64,000 nt of DNA, from the NCBI RefSeq assembly GCF_000688295.1, contig NZ_JHZF01000011.1:62001-126000 (forward strand), read 5' to 3'. This document shows, one piece after another, positions 45,282 through 55,741 of the stretch. The notes under the pieces are model-generated. The model was not told where the DNA came from. It saw nothing but the letters and a program-made list of their open reading frames with translations, and ran no database searches. The position numbers and the translations under genes are program-made. Numbering within the stretch: position 1 is the first letter of the stretch; the number at the start of each line of letters is the position of its first letter. The stretch comes from Pseudooceanicola nanhaiensis DSM 18065. GTDB taxonomy: Bacteria; Pseudomonadota; Alphaproteobacteria; Rhodobacterales; Rhodobacteraceae.

Positions 45282-46715
45282 ATGAACGCAGCAGCGACGA
45301 AGCTTCCGCAGGACGTTGGCCCGATCCATTTCGTGGGCATCGGCGGCATCGGCATGTCCGGCATCGCCGAGGTGCTCCTGAACCACGGCTACATCGTGCA
45401 GGGCAGCGACCTGAAGGCCTCCAAGATCACCGACCGGCTGAAATCGCTCGGCGCGCAAGTCTTCGAGGGGCAGCGCGCCGAGAACCTCGAGAACGCGCAG
45501 GTCGTGGTGATCTCCTCGGCGATCAAGCCCGGCAACCCCGAGCTCGACGAGGCGCGCAAGCGCGGCCTGCCGGTCGTGCGCCGGGCCGAGATGCTGGCCG
45601 AGCTGATGCGGCTGAAGTCCAACGTCGCCGTCGCCGGGACCCACGGCAAGACGACCACGACCACGATGGTCGCGACGCTGCTCGACGCGGGCGATTTCGA
45701 CCCGACGGTCGTCAATGGCGGGATCATCCACGCCTACGGCTCGAACGCGCGCGTGGGTCTGGGCGAATGGATGGTGGTCGAGGCCGACGAGAGCGACGGC
45801 ACCTTCAACCGTCTGCCCGCCACGATCGCCATCGTGACCAACATCGACCCCGAGCACATGGATCACTGGGGCGATTTCGACAAGCTGCGGCAGGGCTTCC
45901 TCGATTTCGTGTCGAACATCCCGTTCTACGGCGTCGCGGTCTGCTGCACCGACCATGCCGAGGTTCAGGCGCTGGTCGGCAAGATCACCGACCGCCGCGT
46001 CCTGACCTACGGGTTCAACGCCCAGGCCGACATCCGCGCGGTGAACCTGCGCTACGAAGCCGGGATCGCGCATTTCGACGTGCTGCTCCAGACCGAGGAC
46101 CGGGTGATCAAGGATTGCACCCTGCCGATGCCGGGGGACCACAACGTCTCGAACGCGCTCTCGGCCGTGGCCGTGGCCCGTCACCTCGGCATGAAGAGCG
46201 AGGAGATTCGCGAGGCGCTGGCCAATTTCGGCGGCGTGAACCGGCGCTTCACCCGGGTGGGCGAGGTCAACGGTGTCGCCATCATCGACGATTACGGCCA
46301 CCACCCGGTCGAGATCACGGCGGTCCTGAAGGCCGCGCGTCAGGCGACATCGGGCCGGGTGATCGCGGTGCACCAGCCGCACCGCTATTCGCGGCTGCAT
46401 TCGCTGTTCGATGATTTCTGCGCCTGCTTCAACGAAGCCGACGTGGTCGCCATCGCCGAGGTCTATTCCGCGGGCGAGGACCCGATCGAGGGCGCGAGCC
46501 GCGACGACCTCGTCGCAGGGCTGATCGCCCATGGCCACCGCCATGCCCGCGCGATCGTCTCGGAAGACGATCTCGAGCGGCTGGTGCGCGAACAGGCAAA
46601 GCCGGGCGACATGGTGGTCTGCCTCGGCGCGGGGACGATCTCGGGCTGGGCCAATGGCCTGCCCGCGCGGCTGGCGGACTGGGAGAAACAGCAGGTGGCC
46701 CTGCGCTCGGTCTGA
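45282..46715 (+). CDS. murC: MurC, UDP-MurNAc:L-Ala ligase
   Basis: This 477-residue ligase has the N-terminal [16 protein letters not shown], the ATP loop [23 protein letters not shown] and the C-terminal QPHRYSR motif with [10 protein letters not shown]. It adds the first amino acid to UDP-MurNAc. It starts 3 bp after murG. Confidence 0.97.
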   Translation: MNAAATKLPQDVGPIHFVGIGGIGMSGIAEVLLNHGYIVQGSDLKASKITDRLKSLGAQVFEGQRAENLENAQVVVISSAIKPGNPELDEARKRGLPVVRRAEMLAELMRLKSNVAVAGTHGKTTTTTMVATLLDAGDFDPTVVNGGIIHAYGSNARVGLGEWMVVEADESDGTFNRLPATIAIVTNIDPEHMDHWGDFDKLRQGFLDFVSNIPFYGVAVCCTDHAEVQALVGKITDRRVLTYGFNAQADIRAVNLRYEAGIAHFDVLLQTEDRVIKDCTLPMPGDHNVSNALSAVAVARHLGMKSEEIREALANFGGVNRRFTRVGEVNGVAIIDDYGHHPVEITAVLKAARQATSGRVIAVHQPHRYSRLHSLFDDFCACFNEADVVAIAEVYSAGEDPIEGASRDDLVAGLIAHGHRHARAIVSEDDLERLVREQAKPGDMVVCLGAGTISGWANGLPARLADWEKQQVALRSV

Positions 46716-46849
46716 CAGTCAACGAAGACGAACGGCAACGGGGCGGCACAAGATCGCCCGCAGGGACAGCGTGACGACATGAGCGGTGACATCTTCTCCG
46801 GTCGCTCCGGCGACTGCGGACGGCATCGGCGCAAGCCGGGGATGGCGGC

Positions 46850-47104
46850 ATGAGCACCGCGCTGGTCCTCGGCTGCGTCTGGGTTCTGGCGGCGACACTC
46901 GTGGCGATGCTGCCGATGCGGCGCCAGCTCCTCCCGGGCCTCGCGCTCTTGCTGGCCGCGCCGGTGCTGGTGGCCTTCATCGGCTGGCAGCACGGATGGG
47001 GCTGGGCCGGGCTGGCGCTCGCGGGTGTCCTGTCGATGTTCCGCAAACCGCTCGCCCATGTCTGGCTCCGCCTGCGCGGCGCCCCGGAGGAACGCGTCGA
47101 ATGA
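46850..47104 (+). CDS. DUF2484 small membrane protein 1
   Basis: This 84-residue protein has two or three membrane helices (LVLGCVWVLAATLVAMLP, then LLLAAPVLVAFIGWQ). It matches the DUF2484 family found in Rhodobacterales between murC and murB. Its stop overlaps the next gene by 4 bp. Role unknown; envelope-related by context. Confidence 0.75.
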   Translation: MSTALVLGCVWVLAATLVAMLPMRRQLLPGLALLLAAPVLVAFIGWQHGWGWAGLALAGVLSMFRKPLAHVWLRLRGAPEERVE

Positions 47105-47364
47105 GCACCTCTCTGATCCTCGCCTGCCTCTGGGGCCTTGCCGCCAACCTGGCCGCCATGATCCCCAGCCGGGACGATCACTGGACGCGGGCCTACATCC
47201 TGATCGTCTTCGGGGTGCCGATCCTCGGCTTCGTGACGCTCCAGCACGGCGCATTGGTCGGGCTGCTCGTCCTCGCCGCGGGTTGCTCTGTCCTGCGCTG
47301 GCCTGTGATCTATGTTGGGCGGTGGATGCGGCGGAAGACCGGGCCCCGCAAGGCGGCCGACTAG
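47101..47364 (+). CDS. DUF2484 small membrane protein 2
   Basis: This 87-residue protein is similar in layout to the preceding gene (LILACLWGLAANLAAMIPSR, then ILIVFGVPILGFVTLQ), pointing to tandem duplication. The start at 47101 is coupled to the previous stop; a longer frame from 46786 is a shadow. Role unknown. Confidence 0.75.
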   Translation: MSTSLILACLWGLAANLAAMIPSRDDHWTRAYILIVFGVPILGFVTLQHGALVGLLVLAAGCSVLRWPVIYVGRWMRRKTGPRKAAD

Positions 47365-47400
47365 CCGCCTGCGACCCGCGACACCACAGAGAGGACCCCC

Positions 47401-48327
47401 ATGCCCAGACCCGACGCCATCGAGATCCGCGGCCGCCTGACCGCCGGCCGGGACCTTTCAGAGCTGACATGGCTGCGTGTCGGCGGCCCGGCGGACTGGC
47501 TGTTCCAGCCCGCGGATGTCGAGGACCTGTCGGCCTTCCTCGCGGCGCTCGACCCCGAGGTGCCGGTCTTTCCGATGGGCGTCGGCTCCAACCTCATCGT
47601 GCGCGACGGCGGCATCCGGGGCGTCGTCGTCCGGCTGGGCCGGGGCTTCAACGGGATCGCCTGCGTGGACGGGCAGGTGACGGCCGGGGCTGCGGCGCTT
47701 GATGCGCATGTGGCGCGCAAGGCGGCCGAGGCGGGGATCGACCTGACCTTCCTGCGCACCATCCCCGGCTCCATCGGCGGCGCGGTGCGGATGAACGCGG
47801 GCTGCTACGGCAGCTACACGGCGGACCATTTCGTCGCGGCCCGCGGCGTCACGCGGGCAGGGGAGGTGATCGAACTGACCCCCGACGACATGGCCTTCGC
47901 CTATCGTCAGACCGGGATCGCGCCGGACACGATCGTCACCGAGGTGGTGCTCGAAGGGCCCGCGGGCGACCCGGAGGAGCTGGCGGCCCGGATGCAGGAC
48001 CAGCTCGACAAGCGCGACCGGACCCAGCCGGTCAAGGACCGCACCGCAGGCTCCACCTTCCGCAACCCGGCGGGCTATTCCAGCACCGGCCGGGCCGACG
48101 ACACGCACGAACTGAAGGCGTGGAAGCTGATCCAGGACGCCGGGATGCAGGGCGTTCCGATGGGCGGCGCGGTGATGAACGAGAAACACGCCAATTTCCT
48201 GACCAACACCGGCGCGGCGACCGCGGCCGAGCTGGAGGGATTGGGCGAGGAAGTCCGAAAAAGGGTTTTTCAAAGCTCTGGAATAGAGTTACAATGGGAA
48301 ATCATGCGCGTCGGTGAACCGGGCTAA
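47401..48327 (+). CDS. murB: MurB, UDP-N-acetylenolpyruvoylglucosamine reductase
   Basis: The 308-residue flavoprotein has the FAD-binding [13 protein letters not shown] and [31 protein letters not shown] and the catalytic-serine segment AGSTFRNP. It reduces the enolpyruvyl group to form UDP-MurNAc, the first substrate of MurC. It lies 36 bp after the DUF2484 pair. Confidence 0.95.
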   Translation: MPRPDAIEIRGRLTAGRDLSELTWLRVGGPADWLFQPADVEDLSAFLAALDPEVPVFPMGVGSNLIVRDGGIRGVVVRLGRGFNGIACVDGQVTAGAAALDAHVARKAAEAGIDLTFLRTIPGSIGGAVRMNAGCYGSYTADHFVAARGVTRAGEVIELTPDDMAFAYRQTGIAPDTIVTEVVLEGPAGDPEELAARMQDQLDKRDRTQPVKDRTAGSTFRNPAGYSSTGRADDTHELKAWKLIQDAGMQGVPMGGAVMNEKHANFLTNTGAATAAELEGLGEEVRKRVFQSSGIELQWEIMRVGEPG

Positions 48328-48413
48328 AACCGGGACGGCATGACCGCGGCCGCAGGCACGGCCGGATTTAACGAAAAAGGGCCAGAGAATAGGCCCGGGA
48401 AACGAGGCACGAA

Positions 48414-49334
48414 GTGGGTTCGTCGAGCAGGACAACCCCGACAGTTGCGGTGTTATTGGGCGGGCCTTCGGCAGAACGCGAGGTCTCCCTGTCGACAGGA
48501 CGCGAATGCGCGGCCGCGCTGCGGGATGAAGGCTACGAGGTGGTCGAGGTCGATGCAGGCCCCGATCTGCCCGCGCGCCTTGCCGAAATCAGACCGGATG
48601 TCGTCTTCAACGGGCTCCACGGCCGATGGGGCGAGGACGGCTGCGTGCAGGGCCTGCTGGAATGGCTCCGCATTCCCTACACCCATTCCGGGGTGCTGGC
48701 CTCGGCCCTTGCGATGGACAAGGCCCGGGCGAAGGAAACCTTCGCCGCGGCCGGCCTGCCCGTCGTCCGGAGCGTTCTGGCCGAACGCCACGAGGTCGAG
48801 GCACGGCACCTGCTCGAGCCGCCGTATGTGGTGAAGCCCAACAACGAAGGCTCCTCGGTCGGCATCTACATCGTTCAGGAGGGTGCGAACACGCCGCCGA
48901 AGCTGGCCGAGACGATGCCGGACACGGTGATGGTCGAGCAATACGTGAAGGGCCGCGAACTGACGACCTCGGTCGTCGGAGACCGCGCGCTCGGCGTGAC
49001 CGACATCATCACCGACGGCTGGTACGATTACGACGCGAAGTACAAGCCCGGCGGCTCCCGCCACGAGATCCCCGCCAAGGTCCCACAGGAGATCACCGAC
49101 GCCTGCCTCGACTACGCGCTCCGCGCCCATCGTGCGCTCGGTTGCCGGGGTGTCAGCCGGACCGATTTCCGCTGGGACGAGGAGAAGGGGCTGGACGGTC
49201 TCATCCTGCTCGAGACCAACACCCAGCCGGGCATGACGCCGACGTCGCTGATCCCCGAACAGGCGCAGGCCCTCGGCATCTCCTTCGGGGAACTCTGCCG
49301 GATCCTCGTGGAGGACGCCTCATGCGGAAGGTGA
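48414..49334 (+). CDS. ddl: Ddl, D-alanine-D-alanine ligase
   Basis: This 306-residue ATP-grasp enzyme has [27 protein letters not shown], the [11 protein letters not shown] loop and [15 protein letters not shown]. It makes the D-Ala-D-Ala used by MurF. It starts with GTG at 48414. Its 3' end overlaps ftsQ by 13 bp. Confidence 0.96.
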   Translation: MGSSSRTTPTVAVLLGGPSAEREVSLSTGRECAAALRDEGYEVVEVDAGPDLPARLAEIRPDVVFNGLHGRWGEDGCVQGLLEWLRIPYTHSGVLASALAMDKARAKETFAAAGLPVVRSVLAERHEVEARHLLEPPYVVKPNNEGSSVGIYIVQEGANTPPKLAETMPDTVMVEQYVKGRELTTSVVGDRALGVTDIITDGWYDYDAKYKPGGSRHEIPAKVPQEITDACLDYALRAHRALGCRGVSRTDFRWDEEKGLDGLILLETNTQPGMTPTSLIPEQAQALGISFGELCRILVEDASCGR

Positions 49335-50194
49335 CCCGTTCCGACCCGGCGCCCTCGCGCTGGTCGTACCGGATGCAGCGGATCCTGCTGACGCCGACCT
49401 ACCGCCTTGCCGTCCGCATCGGGGTGCCGTTCGTCCTCTCTGCCGGGCTCACCTACGGCTATCTCGCCAGCGATGCGCGCCGCGACGCGGTGATCGACCA
49501 GCTTGTCGCCTGGCGCGAGGCCTTCGAGACCCGGCCGCAGTTCATGGTCAACCTGATGGCGGTCGAGGGCGCGTCCCCGGGCGTCGAGGAGGACATCCGC
49601 GAGGTCGCCCAGATCGACTTCCCGGTCTCGTCCTTCGACCTCGACCTGGCCGGGCTGCAGGCCACGATCACCGACATTCCCGCCGTCGCCTCGGCCAGCC
49701 TGCGGGTGCGCACCGGCGGCGTCCTCGACGTGCTGGTCCGCGAACGCCGCCCGGTGGTGCTGTGGCGCACCGCGACCGGGCTGGCCCTGGTGGACCGCGA
49801 AGGCGTTGTCGTCGGCGGCGTGACCGAACGCAGCAGCCGGGCCGACCTGCCGCTGGTGGTGGGCAAGGGGGCCGACACGGTCGTGCCCGAGGCGCAGGAG
49901 ATCTTCTCGGCCGCGCGGCCGATCTCGGACCGCGTGCGCGGGCTGGTCCGGGTGGGCGAGCGTCGCTGGGACCTCGTGCTCGACCGCGACCAGCGGATCA
50001 TGCTGCCGGAAGACGAGCCGGCGCTGGCGCTGGAACGGGTCATCGCGCTGGACCAGGCGCAGGAGATGCTCGACCGCGATCTCGTGACGGTGGACATGCG
50101 GCTCGCGCAGCGGCCCACCATCCGGATGAACGAGGGCGCGGTGAAGACCTGGTGGAAGATCAAGGATTTTGTGGCGGAGGCGAACGGGCAATGA
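49322..50194 (+). CDS. ftsQ: FtsQ, divisome scaffold protein
   Basis: The 290-residue protein has a short cytoplasmic part, one membrane helix near residues 30-47, a POTRA domain ([18 protein letters not shown], then [11 protein letters not shown]) and a beta domain. It recruits FtsL, FtsB and later proteins. The start overlaps ddl; the longer frame is a ddl shadow. It overlaps ftsA by 4 bp. Confidence 0.93.
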   Translation: MRKVTRSDPAPSRWSYRMQRILLTPTYRLAVRIGVPFVLSAGLTYGYLASDARRDAVIDQLVAWREAFETRPQFMVNLMAVEGASPGVEEDIREVAQIDFPVSSFDLDLAGLQATITDIPAVASASLRVRTGGVLDVLVRERRPVVLWRTATGLALVDREGVVVGGVTERSSRADLPLVVGKGADTVVPEAQEIFSAARPISDRVRGLVRVGERRWDLVLDRDQRIMLPEDEPALALERVIALDQAQEMLDRDLVTVDMRLAQRPTIRMNEGAVKTWWKIKDFVAEANGQ

Positions 50195-51525
50195 GAGATC
50201 TATACGAGACGCAGCGGGCGATGCGGAACCTGCGCAAGGCGGCGATGCAGCGCGGCGTGGTGGCGGTGCTGGACGTCGGCAGTTCCAAGATCGCCTGCCT
50301 CGTGCTCCGGTTCGACACCTCGGCGCAGCGCATCGGCGGCGACGGCGTCGGCTCGCTTGCCGGGCAGGCCGCCTTCCGGGTGATCGGCGCCGCCACGACC
50401 CGGTCGCGGGGCGTGAAATTCGGTGAGATCGAGGCGATGCAGGAGACCGAGCGCGCGATCCGCACCGCCGTTCAGGCCGCGCAGAAGATGGCCAACATCC
50501 GCGTCGACCACGTGATCGCCTGCTTCTCGGGCGCAGGTCCCCGCTCCTACGGCCTGTCGGGCCAGGTGGAGGTCGAGGGCCCCGTCGTCAACGAACAGGA
50601 CGTGAGCCGCGTGCTCGCCGCCTGCGACGTGCCGGATTACGGCGATGGCCGCGAGGTGCTGCACGCCCAGCCGGTGAACTTCGCGCTCGATCATCGTTCG
50701 GGCATGAACGATCCGCGCGGCCAGATCGGCACCGAGCTGTCGACCGACATGCACATGCTGACCGTGGACGCGACCGCGATCCAGAACCTTGCCCATTGCG
50801 TGAAGCGCTGCGACCTCGAACTCGCGGGTGTCGCCAACTCCGCCTATGTCTCGGGCACCTCGGCGCTGGTCGAGGACGAGCAGGAACTGGGCTCGGCCTG
50901 CATCGACATGGGCGGCGGCACGACCGGCATCTCGGTCTTCTGGCGCAAGCACATGATCTATGCCGACGCGGTCCGGATGGGCGGCGACCACGTGACGGGC
51001 GACATCTCGATGGCGCTGCAGGTGCCGATGCAGACCGCCGAGCGGATCAAGACGATCTTCGGCGGCGTGCTGGCGACCGGCATGGACGACCGCGAGAAGA
51101 TCGAGATCGGCGGCGACACCGGCGATTGGGAACACGACCGCCGGACCGTGACGCGCTCCGAGCTGATCGGCATCATGCGGCCCCGGGTCGAGGAGATCCT
51201 CGAGGAGGTCCGCCACCGTCTGGATGCCGCGGGCTTCGACCACATGCCCAGCCAGCAGATCGTCCTGACCGGGGGCGCGAGCCAGATCCCCGGGCTCGAC
51301 GGTCTGGCCAGCCGCATCCTCGGCCAGCAGGTGCGTCTGGGCCGTCCGCTCCGGGTCCACGGCCTGCCGCAGGCCGCCACCGGGCCGGCCTTCGCCTCGG
51401 CCGTGGGCATGTGCCTCTTCGCCGCGCATCCGCAGGACGAATGGTGGGATTTCGACCTTCCCATGGACCGTTACCCGGCCCGGTCGCTGAAACGCGCCGT
51501 CCGCTGGTTCCGCGATAATTGGTGA
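50191..51525 (+). CDS. ftsA: FtsA, actin-like divisome anchor
   Basis: This 444-residue protein has the phosphate-1 motif AVLDVGSSKIACL, the 1C domain region, the phosphate-2 motif IDMGGGTTGISVF and LTGGASQIPGL. The C-terminus ends in a basic, aromatic stretch (RSLKRAVRWFRDNW), the amphipathic membrane-targeting helix. It tethers FtsZ to the membrane. Confidence 0.96.
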   Translation: MRDLYETQRAMRNLRKAAMQRGVVAVLDVGSSKIACLVLRFDTSAQRIGGDGVGSLAGQAAFRVIGAATTRSRGVKFGEIEAMQETERAIRTAVQAAQKMANIRVDHVIACFSGAGPRSYGLSGQVEVEGPVVNEQDVSRVLAACDVPDYGDGREVLHAQPVNFALDHRSGMNDPRGQIGTELSTDMHMLTVDATAIQNLAHCVKRCDLELAGVANSAYVSGTSALVEDEQELGSACIDMGGGTTGISVFWRKHMIYADAVRMGGDHVTGDISMALQVPMQTAERIKTIFGGVLATGMDDREKIEIGGDTGDWEHDRRTVTRSELIGIMRPRVEEILEEVRHRLDAAGFDHMPSQQIVLTGGASQIPGLDGLASRILGQQVRLGRPLRVHGLPQAATGPAFASAVGMCLFAAHPQDEWWDFDLPMDRYPARSLKRAVRWFRDNW

Positions 51526-51944
51526 GGACGGGGCAGGGCGTGTCCGCGGCCCTGTTACCTTCGCTTAATCCAATGAAAGACAGGCGGAATCCGGCTTGAA
51601 GCCGGACGCCGCTGGTGACAATGAGGCAGCGAATCTGTTAATTTATCCACAAGCCCGGAATAGGGCGTTCGGCAGGCGGAGCAGTCGCCCCTGATTTGAA
51701 AACGTCGTCCGCGGACAACCGTCGCGGCAACGTCTCGGCCCCCCGGGGACCTGAGCTGCCTCTGTCATGTCTTTGTCACGCCGCAATATCTTGTGGAGTC
51801 GCCGATATGACCCAAAAAACACGCAAGAATCCGCCATATATAGTGGTTTTCGGGGTGACGTAGCGCCCGTGCAACGGTATGCTCGGTGAAGTTTATGCGG
51901 AAAACCTGCCAACAAGGCCGGACGAGAAACAGGCGGAAACAACG
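51526..51944 (+). promoter_or_regulatory. ftsA-ftsZ intergenic control region
   Basis: This 419-bp gap holds no gene. It has a perfect DnaA box TTATCCACA (51643-51651) and four GANTC sites, the CcrM methylation target (51587-51591, 51631-51635, 51796-51800, 51827-51831). An AT-rich TATATA lies at 51837-51842. No full CtrA box (TTAA-N7-TTAA) was found. In Caulobacter, ftsZ timing depends on CtrA, DnaA and GANTC methylation, so cell-cycle control here is plausible. Confidence 0.5.
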
Positions 51945-53552
51945 ATGACATTGAATTTGACGATGCCGGGGGTCGAAGACCTCAAGCCGCGGATCACGGT
52001 GTTCGGCGTGGGCGGTGCAGGTGGAAACGCCGTCAACAACATGATTGAAAAGCAGCTCGACGGTGTCGACTTCGTTGTCGCCAACACCGACGCGCAGGCC
52101 CTGGCCCAGAGCCAGTCCCAAAGCCGCATCCAGCTCGGCGTCAAGGTGACCGAGGGTCTGGGCGCAGGGGCCAAGGCCTCGATCGGCGCCGCGGCGGCCG
52201 AGGAGAGCATCGAGCAGATCGTCGATCATCTCGCAGGCGCGCACATGTGCTTCATCACGGCCGGCATGGGCGGCGGCACCGGCACCGGAGCGGCCCCGAT
52301 CATCGCGCAGGCCGCGCGTGAGCTGGGCGTGCTGACCGTCGGCGTCGTGACGAAACCCTTCCAGTTCGAAGGCGCGAAGCGGATGCGCCAGGCGGAAGAG
52401 GGCGTCGAGACGCTGCAGCGGATGGTCGACACCCTGATCATCATTCCGAACCAGAACCTGTTCCGGCTCGCCAACGAGAAGACGACCTTCACCGAGGCCT
52501 TCTCGATGGCCGACGACGTGCTCTACCAGGGCGTCAAGGGCGTGACCGACCTGATGGTCCGCCCCGGCCTCATCAACCTCGACTTCGCCGACGTCCGCGC
52601 CGTGATGGACGAAATGGGCAAGGCGATGATGGGCACCGGCGAGGCCGATGGCGACAACCGCGCGATCCAGGCGGCCGAGAAGGCCATAGCGAACCCGCTG
52701 CTGGACGAGATCTCGCTCCGCGGCGCGAAGGGCGTGCTGATCAACATCACCGGCGGCCACGACCTGACGCTGTTCGAGCTCGACGAAGCCGCGAACCGCA
52801 TCCGCGAGGAAGTCGACCCGGATGCCAACATCATCGTGGGCTCGACGCTCGACACCAGCATGGAAGGCATGATGCGTGTCTCCGTGGTCGCGACCGGCAT
52901 CGACGCGACCGACAACACCCACGAGGTTCCGGTCCCGCGCCGCAAGCTCTCGCAGCCGCTGAAGCAGCCGGAAGAGGTCGCGCAGGAGGTCGAAGAGGCG
53001 CCCGCCATGGTCGCCCAGGTCGCCCCCGCGCCGGTGGAGGCCGCGCCGGTCGCCGCCCGCGCCGAAGAGCCGACCTTCTTCGAGGACCTCGAAGAGCAGG
53101 AAGCGACCGCCACCGGCGACATGTTCGCCCCGCGCGCCGTCGCGGGTGACGATCTGCCGCCGCCGGCCTACCAGCCGCGCCCCGAGCCCGACATGCGGGC
53201 CGAACCGGCGCCCGAGGAATTCGTCGCGCCGCGCGCGCCGAAACCCGGCACGCCCTCGCCCGAGGCGCTGGCCCGACTGCAGGCCGCCGTGAACCGCACC
53301 CCGCGTGCGGTCGAGCAGCCCGCGCCCGCGGCCAGCGAAGGCGAACGCTCGCGCTTCGGCATCAACTCCCTCATCAACCGGATGACCGGCCATGGTGAGG
53401 AGCGCGCCCCGGCGCAGGCGGCACGGGCCCAGCCCCGCGTGCAGCCGCCGGTGCAGGCCGCCGAACCGCGCCAGCAGCCCAAGGCCCGCGAGGTCGACCC
53501 CGATCAGGAGCGGATCGAGATCCCCGCATTCCTGCGCCGTCAGGCAAACTGA
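51945..53552 (+). CDS. ftsZ: FtsZ, tubulin-like division GTPase
   Basis: This 535-residue protein has [13 protein letters not shown], the tubulin signature GGGTGTG at residues 109-115, and [11 protein letters not shown]. The core ends near residue 320. A long Pro/Ala/Glu-rich linker of nearly 200 residues follows, then the C-terminal peptide [12 protein letters not shown] that binds FtsA. E. coli FtsZ is 383 residues; long linkers are usual in alphaproteobacteria. The ATG at 51945 is preferred over an upstream one at 51879. Confidence 0.97.
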   Translation: MTLNLTMPGVEDLKPRITVFGVGGAGGNAVNNMIEKQLDGVDFVVANTDAQALAQSQSQSRIQLGVKVTEGLGAGAKASIGAAAAEESIEQIVDHLAGAHMCFITAGMGGGTGTGAAPIIAQAARELGVLTVGVVTKPFQFEGAKRMRQAEEGVETLQRMVDTLIIIPNQNLFRLANEKTTFTEAFSMADDVLYQGVKGVTDLMVRPGLINLDFADVRAVMDEMGKAMMGTGEADGDNRAIQAAEKAIANPLLDEISLRGAKGVLINITGGHDLTLFELDEAANRIREEVDPDANIIVGSTLDTSMEGMMRVSVVATGIDATDNTHEVPVPRRKLSQPLKQPEEVAQEVEEAPAMVAQVAPAPVEAAPVAARAEEPTFFEDLEEQEATATGDMFAPRAVAGDDLPPPAYQPRPEPDMRAEPAPEEFVAPRAPKPGTPSPEALARLQAAVNRTPRAVEQPAPAASEGERSRFGINSLINRMTGHGEERAPAQAARAQPRVQPPVQAAEPRQQPKAREVDPDQERIEIPAFLRRQAN

Positions 53553-53597
53553 GGGCTGACACGGAAATCGTGACGCTCCGTCACGAGTGAATGCAAG

Positions 53598-53622
53598 AGG
53601 CCGCCGGGCAGGCGGCCTTTTT
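53598..53622 (+). terminator. Intrinsic terminator after ftsZ
   Basis: AGGCCGCC and GGCGGCCT form an 8-bp perfect stem with a 5-nt loop, then TTTTG TTT. It lies 45 bp after the ftsZ stop, so lpxC needs its own promoter in the rest of the gap (to 53778). Confidence 0.85.
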
Positions 53623-53778
53623 GTTTCATTCCAAGGGCTTCGCGAATTTCACTCACTCTGCGGTCGGCACCGTTGCAACGTATTACAATCGGTTGCAAAG
53701 AGTGAGTTGAGACGAGATAGGCCCGGTCCTACCTAAGGCAAACCAGATTTTCGAAGAATTTGTGACAAGAGGCCAGCC

Positions 53779-54699
53779 GTGCAGAACACGCTGAAATCCG
53801 CAGTGACCTTCTCGGGCGTCGCGCTTCATTCCGGGCGCAACGTCAAGATGGTCGTGCGCCCGGCGGGTCCGCAGCATGGCATCTGGTTCCGCCGCACCGA
53901 CATCGACCTGGGCGACGTCATGATCCCCGCGCTCTGGGACGCCGTTTCGGACACCACGCTCTGCACCCGGCTCTCGAACGCCGCGGGCGCCAGCGTCAGC
54001 ACCGTCGAACACGTGATGGCCGCGCTTGCCGGCTGCGGCATCCACAACGCGCTGATCGACGTGGACGGGCCTGAGCTGCCGATCCTCGACGGCTCCTCCG
54101 CCCCCTTCGTGCGCGGCTTCCTCGCCCGCGGCGTCCAGGCGCAATCGGTCCCGGTCCGCGCGCTGCAGATCCTGCGGCCCGTCGAGGTTACCGTCGGCAG
54201 CGCCAGCGCCCGGCTCGAACCGGCGGCCGATCCCGAGATCGCCTTCCGGATCGAATTCGACGACGCGGCCATCGGCACGCAGGAAAAGTCGCTCGTCATG
54301 TCGAATGGCAGCTTCGTGCGCGAGCTTTGCGACAGCCGGACCTTCTGCCGGAATTCGGATGTCGAGGCGATGCGCGCCCGCGGGCTCGCCCTTGGCGGCA
54401 CCACCGAGAACGCGGTCGTCGTGGACGGCGAAAAGGTGCTCACGCCGGGCGGTCTGCGTCACGCGGATGAACCGGTGCGGCACAAGATGCTCGACGCGCT
54501 CGGCGATCTCGCACTGGCCGGGACGCCGATCCTTGGCCGCTATGTCGGCCTGCGCGCCGGTCACGGCGTCACCAACCGCCTGCTGCATGCGCTTTTCGCG
54601 GACCCGTCCGCCTATCGCATGGTGACCTGCACCGCGGACCTTTCCGCGCGTCTGCCCGGCAGCGGCATCAGCCGTGCCGAGATTTCCGCAGTCGCCTGA
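53779..54699 (+). CDS. lpxC: LpxC, UDP-3-O-acyl-GlcNAc deacetylase
   Basis: This 306-residue zinc enzyme has the motif TVEHVMAALAGCGIHNA with a zinc histidine, RHKMLDALGDLALAG and the GHGVTNRLLHAL segment with the catalytic histidine. It does the committed step of lipid A synthesis. It starts with GTG at 53779, behind AAGAGG. Confidence 0.95.
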   Translation: MQNTLKSAVTFSGVALHSGRNVKMVVRPAGPQHGIWFRRTDIDLGDVMIPALWDAVSDTTLCTRLSNAAGASVSTVEHVMAALAGCGIHNALIDVDGPELPILDGSSAPFVRGFLARGVQAQSVPVRALQILRPVEVTVGSASARLEPAADPEIAFRIEFDDAAIGTQEKSLVMSNGSFVRELCDSRTFCRNSDVEAMRARGLALGGTTENAVVVDGEKVLTPGGLRHADEPVRHKMLDALGDLALAGTPILGRYVGLRAGHGVTNRLLHALFADPSAYRMVTCTADLSARLPGSGISRAEISAVA

Positions 54700-54819
54700 A
54701 ACCATTCCGGGCATGGCGTTAAGGCGTTTTGCACCGGAATTTTCTGTGCTAGACCGAGCCTCAACGTCCCGCCCCCGTCGGCCGGGGCAGGGAAGAAACG
54801 GCAAGAGGTGAGGGTGAGC

Positions 54820-55662
54820 ATGGCAGGCGCTTTCCGGGTGAAGCTGGCAGCCCCTTTGGTCCTGACGATCGGTCTCGCGGCCTGCGGCGGCGTCGAGAAA
54901 TCGGCGCAGGATCTGCCTCTCGAGAGCTACACCGCAGAACAGATCTACGACCGCGGCGAATTCGAGGTGAATCGCAAACGCTACGAAGAGGCCGCCGGCT
55001 TCTTCGCCGAGGTCGAGCGGCTCTATCCCTATTCCGAATGGGCGCGGCGCGCGCTCATCATGACGGCCTTCGCCTATCACAGCGGCGGCATGTATGCCGA
55101 GAGCCGGGGCGCCGCGCAGCGGTTCCTCGATCTCTACCCGGCGGACGAGGATGCGGCCTATGCGCAATATCTCCTCGCGCTCAGCTATTACGACCAGATC
55201 GACGAGATCGGCCGCGACCAGGGGCTGACCTATCAGGCGCTGCAGGCGCTGCGCGAGGTGATCGAGCGCTATCCCGACAGCGAATATGCGCGGTCGGCGA
55301 TCCTGAAGTTCGACCTGGCCTTCGACCATCTCGCCGCGAAGGAGATGGAGATCGGGCGCTACTACCTGAAGCGCGAGAACTACGCCGCGGCGATCAACCG
55401 CTTCCGTGCCGTGGTCGAGGATTTCCAGACCACGAGCCACACCGCGGAGGCGCTGCACCGCCTGGTGGAGGCCTATCTGAGCCTTGGCCTGACGGACGAG
55501 GCGCAGACCGCGGGCGCGATCCTCGGCTACAACTTCCGCTCCACCTCCTGGTACGAGGACAGCTACAAGCTGCTGACCGGTCGCGGGCTGGAACTGAAGG
55601 CTGCGGGCGACAACTGGCTGAGCCAGGTCTACCGCCAGATGATTCAGGGCAAGTGGTTGTAA
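54820..55662 (+). CDS. bamD: BamD, outer-membrane assembly lipoprotein
   Basis: The 280-residue protein has a lipoprotein signal ending GLAACGG (lipid attached to the Cys) and TPR-like repeats: AEQIYDRGEFEVNRKRYEEA, AAGFFAEVERLYPYSEWAR and NYAAAINRFRAVVEDF. It is part of the BAM complex with BamA. GTG codons at 54808 and 54814 are alternative starts; the ATG at 54820 gives the best signal peptide. Confidence 0.93.
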   Translation: MAGAFRVKLAAPLVLTIGLAACGGVEKSAQDLPLESYTAEQIYDRGEFEVNRKRYEEAAGFFAEVERLYPYSEWARRALIMTAFAYHSGGMYAESRGAAQRFLDLYPADEDAAYAQYLLALSYYDQIDEIGRDQGLTYQALQALREVIERYPDSEYARSAILKFDLAFDHLAAKEMEIGRYYLKRENYAAAINRFRAVVEDFQTTSHTAEALHRLVEAYLSLGLTDEAQTAGAILGYNFRSTSWYEDSYKLLTGRGLELKAAGDNWLSQVYRQMIQGKWL

Positions 55663-55741
55663 CTCCTCGGCCGGGATGTAGGGTGCGTGCTTGCACGCAG
55701 CTTCGCGTGCGGGACTGACGATCAGGGGAGAGCGGGCGGCA

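Noticed and set aside
51555-51568. CtrA-like site TTAC-N6-TTAA before ftsZ
   Set aside because: Spacing and first half do not fit the TTAA-N7-TTAA consensus.
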